Shown here in pieces: positions 56,539 to 64,000 of a DNA stretch of 64,000 nt (positions are counted from its first letter, which is position 1; each line of letters opens with the position of its first letter). A program made the translations under genes and the position numbers. This stretch comes from Catellatospora methionotrophica (GTDB taxonomy: Bacteria; Actinomycetota; Actinomycetes; Mycobacteriales; Micromonosporaceae). The stretch spans positions 62,001 to 126,000 of the forward strand of contig NZ_JAAOTJ010000019.1 of assembly GCF_011297335.1 (NCBI RefSeq). Reading direction: 5' to 3'. A model generated the notes under the pieces. That model was not told where the DNA came from. It saw nothing but the letters and a program-made list of their open reading frames with translations, and made no database searches.

Positions 56539-58701
56539 ATGGCGCGCGGCGACAGGGAGAAGGTCTCACAGGCTCCGGCGCAGGTCGCCGAGCAGCCGTC
56601 GGACGTGCGCAACGTGGTGGTGGTCGGGCACGCCGGCAGCGGTAAGACGACGCTGGTCGAGGCGCTGCTCGCCGCGACCTCGACGATCAGCCGCGCGGGT
56701 ACGGTCGCCGAGGGCACCACGGTCACCGACCACGACCCGGCCGCCGTCAAGCAGCAGCGCTCCGTCGCGCTGGCCTGCGCGCCGCTCACCCACCAGGGCG
56801 TCAAGGTCAACCTGCTGGACACCCCCGGCTACGCCGACTTCGTGGGCGAGCTGCGCGCGGGCCTGCGCGCCGCCGACGCGGCCCTGTTCGTGGTCAGCGC
56901 CTGGGACGGCATGGACGCCGCGACGGCCACCCTCTGGGACGAGTGCGCCGCGGTCGGCATGCCGCGCGCCGTGGCGATCACCCGGCTGGACCACCCGCGG
57001 GCCGACTTCGACGAGGCCGTCGCGCTGTGCCAGCGGGTCTTCGGCGAGGAGGTGCAGCCGCTGTACCTGCCCATGCACGGCGACGACGGCCAGTCCGTGG
57101 AGGGCCTGATCGGCCTGATCTCGCAGCAGGTGTACGACTACTCGAACGGCTACCCGCCCCAGGTGCGCCAGCCCGACGCCGAGCACCTGCCCGCGATCGA
57201 GGAGTCCCGCGGCGAGCTGATCGAGGGCATCATCGCCGAGAGCGAGGACGAGACCCTGATGGACCGGTACCTCGCCGGTGAGGTCATCGACCCCCAGGTG
57301 CTCATCGACGACCTGGAGAAGGCCGTCGCCCGCGGCCACTTCCACCCGGTGGTGCCGGTGTGCGCCGAGACCGGCGTCGGCCTGGACGCGCTGCTGGAGC
57401 TGCTGACCCGGGCCTTCCCGACCCCGCTGGAGCACCCGCTGCCCGCCGTCACCAGCGTCGACGGCTCGCCCCGCGACGCCCTCGACTGCGACCCGGACGG
57501 CCCGCTGGTGGCCGAGGTGGTCAAGACGACCATCGACCCGTACGTGGGCCGGGTCAGCCTGGTCCGCGTCTTCTCCGGCACGCTGCGCCCGGACACCCCC
57601 GTACACGTCAGCGGCCACGGCCTGGCCGAGCGCGGCCACCCCGACCACGACGCCGACGAGCGCGTGCTGCACGTCTACTCCCCGCTGGGCGCGAACCTGC
57701 GCGAGGTCGGCAAGTGCGTGGCCGGTGACATCTGCGCGGTCACCAAGTCCACCGCCGCCGAGACCGGCGACACCATCTCCGGCAAGGACAAGCCGCTGCT
57801 GGTGGCCCCGTGGTCGATGCCCGAGCCGCTGCTGCCGGTCGCCGTGGTGCCCAAGACCCGCTCCGACGAGGACGCGCTCGCCAAGAACCTGGCCAAGCTG
57901 GTCGCGGGCGACCCGACGCTGCGCCTGGAGCGCAACCCGGAGACCCACCAGCTCGTGCTGTGGTGCATGGGCGAGGCACACGCCGACGTGGTCCTGGACC
58001 GGCTGCGCGCGGGCGGCGTCGACCTGTCCACCGAGCCCGCGAAGGTCGCGCTGCGCGAGGCGTTCGCCGCCCCGGCCGCCGGGCAGGGCCGCCACGTCAA
58101 GCAGTCCGGCGGGCACGGCCAGTACGCCGTCTGCGCGATCCAGCTCGAACCGCTGCCGCGCGGCACCGGCATCGAGTTCGTCGACAAGATCGTGGGCGGG
58201 GCCATCCCGCACAACTACATCCCCAGCGTCGAGAAGGGGGTACGCGCGCAGGCCGAGAAGGGCATCGTCGCCGGTTATCCCGTGGTCGACTTCCGGGTGA
58301 CCCTGGTCGACGGCAAGGCGCACAGCGTCGACTCCTCCGACGCGGCGTTCCAGACCGCCGGCAGCATGGCTCTGAAGGACGCCGCCGAGAAGGCGCAGAT
58401 CACGCTGCTGGAGCCGGTCGACGAGGTGGTCGTCACGGTGCCGGACACGGCCGTCGGCGCGGTGATGAGCGACCTGTCCGGCCGCCGGGGCCGGGTGCTC
58501 GGCTCCGCATCCGACCCGGGCGGCGCCGACCGTACCCAGGTCCGCGCCGAGGTGCCCGCCGTCGAACTGCTGCGCTACCTGGTCGACCTGCGCTCGATGA
58601 CCGCCGGCGCGGGCACCTTCACCCGCGAGTTCGCCCGCTACGAGCCCATGCCCAGCCACCTCGCCGACCAGGCCCGCAAAGACCACACCCCAACCCGCTG
58701 A
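56539..58701 (+). CDS. EF-G-like protein (FusA2/EF-G2 type)
   Basis: 720 aa, with AGGAGG before ATG 56539. It has the five-domain build of elongation factor G. The P loop is GHAGSGKT (30-37) and G3 is DTPG (94-97). Two guanine-nucleotide motifs differ from canonical EF-G: G4 reads TRLD (148-151) rather than NKMD, and the switch I RGIT is RSVA (74-77). Domain IV carries GQGRHVKQSGGHGQY. This is the paralogue group known from actinobacteria, whose role in translation is unclear. It is a single gene within the PIM region. Confidence 0.92.
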   Translation: MARGDREKVSQAPAQVAEQPSDVRNVVVVGHAGSGKTTLVEALLAATSTISRAGTVAEGTTVTDHDPAAVKQQRSVALACAPLTHQGVKVNLLDTPGYADFVGELRAGLRAADAALFVVSAWDGMDAATATLWDECAAVGMPRAVAITRLDHPRADFDEAVALCQRVFGEEVQPLYLPMHGDDGQSVEGLIGLISQQVYDYSNGYPPQVRQPDAEHLPAIEESRGELIEGIIAESEDETLMDRYLAGEVIDPQVLIDDLEKAVARGHFHPVVPVCAETGVGLDALLELLTRAFPTPLEHPLPAVTSVDGSPRDALDCDPDGPLVAEVVKTTIDPYVGRVSLVRVFSGTLRPDTPVHVSGHGLAERGHPDHDADERVLHVYSPLGANLREVGKCVAGDICAVTKSTAAETGDTISGKDKPLLVAPWSMPEPLLPVAVVPKTRSDEDALAKNLAKLVAGDPTLRLERNPETHQLVLWCMGEAHADVVLDRLRAGGVDLSTEPAKVALREAFAAPAAGQGRHVKQSGGHGQYAVCAIQLEPLPRGTGIEFVDKIVGGAIPHNYIPSVEKGVRAQAEKGIVAGYPVVDFRVTLVDGKAHSVDSSDAAFQTAGSMALKDAAEKAQITLLEPVDEVVVTVPDTAVGAVMSDLSGRRGRVLGSASDPGGADRTQVRAEVPAVELLRYLVDLRSMTAGAGTFTREFARYEPMPSHLADQARKDHTPTR

Positions 58702-58771
58702 CCGGGCCTACGCCGGCACCCCACCACGGCACCGCATTTCGCGCCAGCCCGCGCCGCCGCCCACCCAACCG

Positions 58772-58838
58772 CATAGACGTTGGCCTATCTGGATGACTTT
58801 TCGATGATCGAACTCATCCAGATAGGCCAACGTCTATG
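58772..58838. repeat. Inverted repeat family B, copy 3
   Basis: Perfect 25-base arms (58772-58796, 58814-58838) around a 17-base centre ending GATCGAAC. Arm core matches copy 1 exactly (TAGACGTTGGCCTATCTGG). It lies between the convergent EF-G-like and deacetylase genes. Confidence 0.96.
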
Positions 58839-58847
58839 GCAAGCGGG

Positions 58848-59636
58848 TCAGGTGGCGGCGGGGTGGCCGGCGGCGAGGAGTTCGGAGACGGTCACGAGTT
58901 CGTAGCCGCGGGTGCGGAGCTCGGTGACGATGCCCTTGAGGTTGGCGATGCAGACCAGGCGGTCGTCGGGGCCGGTGTCGTGGGCCAGCACGATCGCGCC
59001 GGGGCGGGCCTGCTCGGCGGTGTCGGCCACGATGCCCTCGGGGTGGTCCACGAACAGGTTCTCGCGCATCCGCTGCGACCACATGACCACGTCGTAGCCG
59101 AACTCCTCGGCGACGGTCAGCGTGGTGCCCGCGAGGTGGCCCCACGGCGGGCGCAGCAGCGTCGGCGCGCGGCCGACGTGTTCGCCGATCGCGTCGTGGC
59201 AGCGGCGCAGCTGGTCGCGTACGGCCTTCTCGTCGCGCTGGGCCAGGTCCTTGTGCGCCCACGTGTGGTTGCCGACCTCGTGGCGGGCGTAGCGGCCCTT
59301 GACCAGGGTGGCGTTGCGCACCAGCCGCTCGCCGACGACGAAGAACGTGGCCTTGGCGCCGAGTTCGTCCAGGGCGTCGAGCACGCGCGGCGTCCACTCC
59401 GGCTCGGGCCCGTCGTCGAAGGTCAGCGCGATCTGCCGCCGGTCGGTGGTGACATGCCACAGCACGCGTACCGCGCCTTTGTGCCAGCCCAGCTCGTTGC
59501 CCGCGGGGGCGTATCCGCCGTCGATCGGCAGCCGGTCCGGGCCGAACAGTGCGCGCACCTTCGGCACGGCTACGGCGGCGGCCGCACCGACCCCGCCCGC
59601 GGCCAGCATGCGCACCATGTCGCGCCGAGAAACCAT
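58848..59636 (-). CDS. Tat-exported polysaccharide deacetylase (NodB-type)
   Basis: 262 aa. The N-terminus VSRRDMVRMLAAGGVGAAAA is a twin-arginine signal. The NodB domain has TFDDGP with D74/D75 (72-77), H124 and H128 in HTWAH as zinc ligands, LRPPWGH, and VLAHDTG near the end. It probably removes acetyl groups from a wall glycan or exported sugar. It is a single gene starting at ATG 59636, followed by hairpin B3. Confidence 0.92.
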   Translation of the reverse strand: MVSRRDMVRMLAAGGVGAAAAVAVPKVRALFGPDRLPIDGGYAPAGNELGWHKGAVRVLWHVTTDRRQIALTFDDGPEPEWTPRVLDALDELGAKATFFVVGERLVRNATLVKGRYARHEVGNHTWAHKDLAQRDEKAVRDQLRRCHDAIGEHVGRAPTLLRPPWGHLAGTTLTVAEEFGYDVVMWSQRMRENLFVDHPEGIVADTAEQARPGAIVLAHDTGPDDRLVCIANLKGIVTELRTRGYELVTVSELLAAGHPAAT

Positions 59637-59772
59637 GATGGACCCCCGTCCCCCGCCTCCACCGCGCCGAGGGGCCGGGCGGTGGCAGACGGGCCGTCTA
59701 CGCCGATGGTGACGTGCGAGGGCCCCTTCCTGGTTCCCTTTGCGCGATCACGTCACAATGCGTGACGGTGGA

Positions 59773-59803
59773 CGGGCCCGCGCGCTTCGTGCGCACGGGC
59801 CCG
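59773..59803 (-). terminator. Hairpin after the second VOC gene
   Basis: CGGGCCCG (59773-59780) pairs with 59796-59803 around a GC-rich centre with a TTCG tetraloop-like turn, 7 bases past the VOC stop. A small repeat CGTCAC-AATGC-GTGACG lies just before it (59752-59768). Confidence 0.8.
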
Positions 59804-59809
59804 CACGGG

Positions 59810-60517
59810 TCACCAGACCAGGCAGAACGGGTGGCCGACCGGGTCGGCGTACACCCGCCAGTTGTCGCCGCCACCGGCCAGCCGGGTCCCGCCGAGGGCG
59901 AGCACCTGCGCCTCGGCCGCGTCGACGTCGGCGACCTCGACGTCGAGGTGGTACTGCTGCGGGTGGGCCGGGTCAGGCCACTGCGGGGCCCGGTAGTCGG
60001 CGATCTCCTGGAAGATCACCGGCAGGCGGCCCTCGGTGGAGATCATCGCGCCGCCCTCCCCCTCCCAGGTGACCGGCAGCCCGAGCAGTTCGCTGTAGAA
60101 GCGGGCGAGCGGCCCGGCCGACGCGCAGTCGATCGCGACGTCGGCGAAGGTGGTGCTGTCGACCTCACCCAGGCAGAGGCAGAACGGGTGACCGGCCGGG
60201 TCGGCCAGCACGGCGTAGTTCTCGTCGCCACGCGGCAGGCGGGTCGCGCCGAGCTTGACGGCGTGCTCGATCGCCGCGGCCAGGTCGGGCACGCGCAGGT
60301 CCAGATGCATCTGCTGCGGGTATGCCGGGTCGGGCCAGCGCGGCGGCACGAGGTCGGGCGCGGACTGGAAGCCGAGACGGGTGCCGTCGGCGGCCTTGAG
60401 CGTGATCCATTCGTCGTCGGCGTAGTGCTCGTGCAGCCCGGCCAGCTCGGTGTAGAAGGCGGCCAGGCTCTTGATGTCGGGTGCGTCGAGCACGACGGTA
60501 CGCAGGGTGCCAATCAT
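59810..60517 (-). CDS. Two-domain VOC/glyoxalase-like protein
   Basis: 235 aa from ATG 60517, with GGAAGGATGG upstream; ATG 60526 is too close to that site. Two repeated modules each end HPFCLCLGE or HPFCLVW (about 105 and 230). Each has an AFYTELAGL/ARFYSELLGL helix, PQQMHLDLRV/PQQYHLDVEV strands and a GATRL/GGTRL turn. The protein is an internal duplication. The role is unknown, probably small-molecule resistance or degradation. It is unrelated in detail to the VOC gene at 47092. Confidence 0.88.
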   Translation of the reverse strand: MIGTLRTVVLDAPDIKSLAAFYTELAGLHEHYADDEWITLKAADGTRLGFQSAPDLVPPRWPDPAYPQQMHLDLRVPDLAAAIEHAVKLGATRLPRGDENYAVLADPAGHPFCLCLGEVDSTTFADVAIDCASAGPLARFYSELLGLPVTWEGEGGAMISTEGRLPVIFQEIADYRAPQWPDPAHPQQYHLDVEVADVDAAEAQVLALGGTRLAGGGDNWRVYADPVGHPFCLVW

Positions 60518-60584
60518 GGCAACCATCCTTCCGCAGGGGTCTGACAGCACCGGGATACCCGCGCCGGCGCGCCGCCACGCGGCA

Positions 60585-61082
60585 TCAGGACGGCCAGGCC
60601 TCGCGGAGCAGGTCGCGGGTGTCGGTGAGCAGCTGCGGGAGGGCCTTGGTACGGGCGACCACGGGCAGGAAGTTGTTGTCTCCGCCCCACCGGGGCACGA
60701 CGTGCTGGTGCAGGTGCGCGGCGATGCCCGCGCCCGCCGCGTGGCCCTGGTTGAGGCCGATGTTGAACCCGTGCGCGTTGGAGACCTGGCGGACCACCCG
60801 CATCGCCGTCTTGGTGAACGCGGCCAGCTCGGCGGTCTCGGCGGCGTCGAGCTCCGGGTAGTCGTCGATGTGCCGGTAGGGGCAGATCAGCAGGTGCCCC
60901 GGGTTGTACGGGAACCGGTTGAGCACCGCGTACACGGACTCACCGCGCGCGACGACGAGCCCGTCGGGGTCGGTGACCGGCGCGACACAGAACGGGCACT
61001 CGGTGGACTGGGGACCGCTGACGTACGCCATGCGCCAGGGTGTCCAGAGCCGTTCGAGGCCGTCCGGGTCGGGCGTGCTCAT
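60585..61082 (-). CDS. HIT-family Ap4A phosphorylase-like protein
   Basis: 165 aa from ATG 61082. It matches the HIT protein that neighbours thrS and pgsA1 in mycobacteria, described there as an Ap4A phosphorylase. CPFC (residues 28-31) is a possible metal pair, YNPGHLLICPYRH the N-terminal strand, and HLHQHVVPRW the histidine triad with the nucleophile His. It likely clears Ap4A made as a synthetase by-product. It lies downstream of thrS beyond a hairpin. Confidence 0.93.
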   Translation of the reverse strand: MSTPDPDGLERLWTPWRMAYVSGPQSTECPFCVAPVTDPDGLVVARGESVYAVLNRFPYNPGHLLICPYRHIDDYPELDAAETAELAAFTKTAMRVVRQVSNAHGFNIGLNQGHAAGAGIAAHLHQHVVPRWGGDNNFLPVVARTKALPQLLTDTRDLLREAWPS

Positions 61083-61104
61083 GCCCGCGCCCCCACGGTC
61101 CGGG

Positions 61105-61131
61105 CCGGGTCCGTGGCGAGCACGGACCCGG
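61105..61131 (-). terminator. Hairpin between thrS and the HIT gene
   Basis: CCGGGTCCGTG (61105-61115) pairs perfectly with CACGGACCCGG (61121-61131) around 5 bases, 18 bases past the thrS stop. Confidence 0.85.
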
Positions 61132-61149
61132 TTCCGTTCGTACGCACGC

Positions 61150-63174
61150 TCACGCCGCCTCGGCGGCGGACGGGCCGGTGTTGACGCGCGAGCGCACGAT
61201 CTCGGTCACGTGGGCGACGGCCTCGTCGAGGCTGACGCCGTTGCGCTGCGAGCCGTCGCGGTAGCGGAAGGACACCGTGCCGTCGGCCAGGTCCTGGTCA
61301 CCGACGATCGCCATGAACGGGATCTTCTGCTGCTGCGCGGTACGGATCTTCTTCTGCATGCGCTCGTCGGAGCTGTCGACCTCGGCCCGGATGCCCGCCT
61401 TGCGCAGCTTGGCCACGAAGTCGTACAGGTAGGCCGTGTGGCCCGCCTCGTCGTCGGAGCGGATCGGGATGCCGACCACCTGGATCGGGGCCAGCCACGC
61501 CGGGAACGCGCCCGCGTAGTGCTCGGTGAGCACGCCGATGAACCGCTCGATCGAGCCGAACTTGGCGCAGTGGATCATGACGGGCTGCTGCCGGGTGCCG
61601 TCGGCCGCCTGGTACTCCAGCTCGAAGCCCTTGGGCTGGTTGAAGTCGTACTGGATGGTCGACATCTGCCAGGTGCGGCCGATGGCGTCCTTGGCCTGCA
61701 CGGAGATCTTCGGGCCGTAGAAGGCCGCGCCGCCCGGGTCCGGCACCAGGGTCAGCCCGGTCTCCAGGGCGCACTGCTCCAGCACCGCGGTCGCGGTCAC
61801 CCAGTCCTGCTCCGAGCCGACGAACTTCTCCGGCTTGCTGTCGTCGCGCGTCGACAGCTCCAGGTAGAAGTCGGTGATGCCGAAGTCGGAGAGCAGGCCG
61901 AGCACGAAGTCGAGCAGGTGCTTGATCTCCGACGCCGCCTGCTCCTTGGTGACGTAGGAGTGCGAGTCGTCCTGGGTGAAGCCGCGCACCCGGGTCAGGC
62001 CGTGGATCACGCCCGACTTCTCGAACCGGTACACCGAGCCGAACTCGAACAACCGGATCGGCAGCTCGCGGTACGAACGCCCGCGCGCCTTGTAGATCAG
62101 GTTGTGCATCGGGCAGTTCATGGCCTTGAGGTAGTAGTCGCTGCCCTCCATGTCCATCGGCGGGAACATGGTGTCCTTGTAGTAGGGCAGGTGGCCCGAG
62201 GTGTGGAAGAGGCCTTCCTTGGTGATGTGCGGCGTGCCGACGTACTGGAAGCCCTCCTCGATGTGGCGGGCGCGGACGTAGTCCTCCATCTCGCGCTTGA
62301 TCACACCGCCCTTGGGGTGGAAGACCGCCAGGCCCGAGCCGATCTCGTCGGGGAAGCTGAACAGGTCGAGGTCGCTGCCCAGCTTGCGGTGGTCGCGGCG
62401 GGCCGCCTCCTCCAGCAGCTTCAGGTAGTCCTTGAGCTGGTCGCGGGTCGGCCACGCGGTGCCGTACACCCGCTGGAGCTGGGGGTTCTTCTCCGAGCCG
62501 CGCCAGTATGCCGCCGCGGAGCGCATCAGCTTGAACGCGCCGATCAGGCGGGTCGACGGCAGGTGCGGGCCGCGGCACAGGTCGCCCCAGCAGCGCTCGC
62601 CCGTCTTGGCGTCGAGGTTGTCGTAGATCGTCAGCTCGCCGCCGCCGACCTCCATGACGTCGTCGCCCGCGTCGCCCTTGATGTCGACCAGTTCGAGCTT
62701 GAACGGCTCATCCTTCAGCTCGGCCTTGGCCTCGTCCAGGGTCTCGAAGCGGCGGCGCTGGAAGCGCTGACCCGACTTGACGATCTCCTGCATCCGCTTC
62801 TCGATCTTGTCCAGGTCGTCCGGGTGGAACGGCTTGGGCACCGAGAAGTCGTAGTAGAAGCCGTTGTCGATCGGCGGGCCGATGCCGAGCTTGGCCTCGG
62901 GGAAGATGTCCTGGACCGCCTGGGCGAGCACGTGCGCCGTGGAGTGGCGCAGCACGTCGAGGCCGTCCTTGCTGTCGATGCTGACCGGCTCGACCGCGGT
63001 GTCGACGGCGGGCGACCAGTCCAGGTCGCGCAGGCGGCCCTCGGGGTCGCGGACCACCACGATCGCCTTGGGGCCGTGCACCGGCAGGCCTGCCTCGGCG
63101 ATCGCCTCCGCGCCCGTCGTCCCGGCCCGGACGACGACGGGGTCGGCCTGCGGCGGGCTGATCGAAACGCTCAC
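61150..63174 (-). CDS. thrS: Threonyl-tRNA synthetase
   Basis: 674 aa from GTG 63174, with GGAGATCACC upstream. A short N-terminal domain is followed by the editing domain ([12 protein letters not shown], with the [11 protein letters not shown] zinc and editing segment). The class II core has [21 protein letters not shown] and motif 2 [16 protein letters not shown]. The anticodon domain runs to the Ala-rich end. It charges tRNA-Thr. No T-box leader is apparent in the 150 bases upstream, which is expected in actinobacteria outside the ileS system. Confidence 0.98.
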   Translation of the reverse strand: MSVSISPPQADPVVVRAGTTGAEAIAEAGLPVHGPKAIVVVRDPEGRLRDLDWSPAVDTAVEPVSIDSKDGLDVLRHSTAHVLAQAVQDIFPEAKLGIGPPIDNGFYYDFSVPKPFHPDDLDKIEKRMQEIVKSGQRFQRRRFETLDEAKAELKDEPFKLELVDIKGDAGDDVMEVGGGELTIYDNLDAKTGERCWGDLCRGPHLPSTRLIGAFKLMRSAAAYWRGSEKNPQLQRVYGTAWPTRDQLKDYLKLLEEAARRDHRKLGSDLDLFSFPDEIGSGLAVFHPKGGVIKREMEDYVRARHIEEGFQYVGTPHITKEGLFHTSGHLPYYKDTMFPPMDMEGSDYYLKAMNCPMHNLIYKARGRSYRELPIRLFEFGSVYRFEKSGVIHGLTRVRGFTQDDSHSYVTKEQAASEIKHLLDFVLGLLSDFGITDFYLELSTRDDSKPEKFVGSEQDWVTATAVLEQCALETGLTLVPDPGGAAFYGPKISVQAKDAIGRTWQMSTIQYDFNQPKGFELEYQAADGTRQQPVMIHCAKFGSIERFIGVLTEHYAGAFPAWLAPIQVVGIPIRSDDEAGHTAYLYDFVAKLRKAGIRAEVDSSDERMQKKIRTAQQQKIPFMAIVGDQDLADGTVSFRYRDGSQRNGVSLDEAVAHVTEIVRSRVNTGPSAAEAA

Positions 63175-63321
63175 GGTGATCTCCTCAAGGCTCCTGCAGC
63201 GGTTTGTCCGGCTCCGGCCATGCTATCGGGCGTGCCGATCATGCCGGTTACCGGTTCCGTCCGCCTGCGGTTCATCCGCAAGCTCCTTTCACGGAGGCTT
63301 CGACGGCGTTAGATTGACGCC

Positions 63322-64000
63322 ATGGCGAGCGTTGACCTGGCTAGAACCCTCGATCGTCGGTATCAGACCTACTTCGCGCAACGCGCGGCGGTGCCGTTCG
63401 CGGTCCGCAACGGCGACGGCGCGCCGCCCCGCGTCCTGGGCGTCGGCGACCCGGCCTTCACCATCGTGATCAGCGACCCGCGCGGCGCGAAGGCCCTGGC
63501 CGGGCTCGACCAGTTCCAGATCGGCGTGTCCTATCTGCGGGGCTGGCTCGACATCGAGGGCGACCTGATGGCCGCGCTGAAGGTGCGCGGCATGTTCCAC
63601 GACCGGCATCCGATCGCGTGGCTGGCCCGGTTCGCCCCGGCGCTGCGGATGGGCGGGGCCGAGCACGACCGCCGGGCGATCTCGTCGCACTACGACAACG
63701 AGTCCGAGTTCTTCCTGACCTTCATGGACTCCCGGCACCGCTGCTACACCCAGGGCGTGTTCGCCCGCGACGACGAGCCGCTGGAAGACGCGATGACCCG
63801 CAAGATGGAGCTGGCGCTCGACGCGCTCAAGGTCTCCCCCGGCGACCACATCCTGGAGGTCGGCGGCGGCTGGGGCGCGTTCGCCGAGTTCGCCGCGCGG
63901 CGCGGGGTGCACGTGACCACGCTGACGCTGGCGGAGGAGTCCGAGCGCTACCTGTCCGACCTGTTCGCCCGCGAGCAGCTGCCCGCCACCGTGGTGCGTC
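63322..64000 (+). CDS. Cyclopropane-fatty-acyl-phospholipid synthase-like methyltransferase, 5' part
   Basis: 226 codons from ATG 63322 to the window end. The SAM site ILEVGGGWGAFAEFAARRG is CFA-synthase-like, preceded by an SHYDNESEFFLTFMD segment where canonical enzymes have HYD-xGNxFY. The next segment CYTQGVF differs from the usual YSCAYF, so this may be a divergent branch with a different lipid or sterol-like substrate. It divides from thrS across 147 bases. The C-terminus is outside the window. Confidence 0.85.
   Translation, partial: MASVDLARTLDRRYQTYFAQRAAVPFAVRNGDGAPPRVLGVGDPAFTIVISDPRGAKALAGLDQFQIGVSYLRGWLDIEGDLMAALKVRGMFHDRHPIAWLARFAPALRMGGAEHDRRAISSHYDNESEFFLTFMDSRHRCYTQGVFARDDEPLEDAMTRKMELALDALKVSPGDHILEVGGGWGAFAEFAARRGVHVTTLTLAEESERYLSDLFAREQLPATVVR

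Noticed and set aside
63175-63321. T-box or other leader upstream of thrS
   Set aside because: No T-box signature or terminator/antiterminator pair could be made out; only small GC-rich inverted repeats.

Overview
This window looks like a core-chromosome segment of a very GC-rich actinobacterium, most likely of the Micromonosporaceae (Micromonospora/Actinoplanes/Catellatospora type). The evidence is the strong G/C bias at third codon positions, many GTG and one TTG start, purine-rich GGAGG ribosome sites, short ATGA/TGATG gene overlaps, phosphatidylinositol-mannoside genes, and a gene order that follows the Mycobacterium tuberculosis block from thrS down to aroC. No rRNA, tRNA, prophage, insertion sequence or CRISPR array was seen. 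Family assignment is inference; no database could be searched.

Layout. 1-9.6 kb (minus strand): aroC (3' end outside the window), a secreted sugar-dehydrogenase-like protein, a Tat-exported glycerophosphodiesterase, then ruvX with THREE mltG paralogues and aroE interleaved (ruvX-mltG3-mltG2-aroE-mltG1). 9.6-16.8 kb (minus): rarA, a very long disordered membrane protein, two small membrane-associated proteins and alaS. 16.8-25.8 kb: a GNAT enzyme, an M50-like membrane protease, aspS plus an NAD(P)-binding reductase, a two-component system, and a NagZ-like beta-N-acetylhexosaminidase. 25.8-34.3 kb: hisS, a metallo-beta-lactamase-fold hydrolase, three tandem membrane-anchored cyclophilins, relA and apt. 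34.4-40.3 kb (minus): ruvC-ruvA-ruvB and yajC-secD-secF. 40.4-48.4 kb is the accessory part: a short-chain dehydrogenase with a GAF/PucR regulator, a lipoprotein hydrolase, an MFS pump with its TetR repressor and operator, a VOC protein, a pterin dehydratase, and most of the repeats. 48.5-53 kb: yebC, pdxT, a Cys/Met lyase with a divergent Lrp regulator, and pdxS. 53-64 kb: pimA, an acyltransferase and pgsA, a paralogous EF-G, a deacetylase, a second VOC protein, an Ap4A-type HIT protein, thrS and the start of a cyclopropane-fatty-acid-synthase-like gene.

Most genes are housekeeping: translation (four aminoacyl-tRNA synthetases), Holliday-junction processing (ruvABC, rarA, yebC next door), Sec export, stringent response, shikimate and PLP synthesis, and phosphatidylinositol mannoside synthesis. 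The unusual content lies in (i) tandem triplication of mltG, all copies sharing a cysteine pattern; (ii) tandem triplication of a cyclophilin in which the first copy has lost catalytic residues; and (iii) several families of long intergenic inverted repeats. One family (B) has three copies with near-perfect 23-25 bp arms, compensatory arm changes and an invariant GATCGAAC in the loop, and every convergent gene pair in the window carries a long hairpin.
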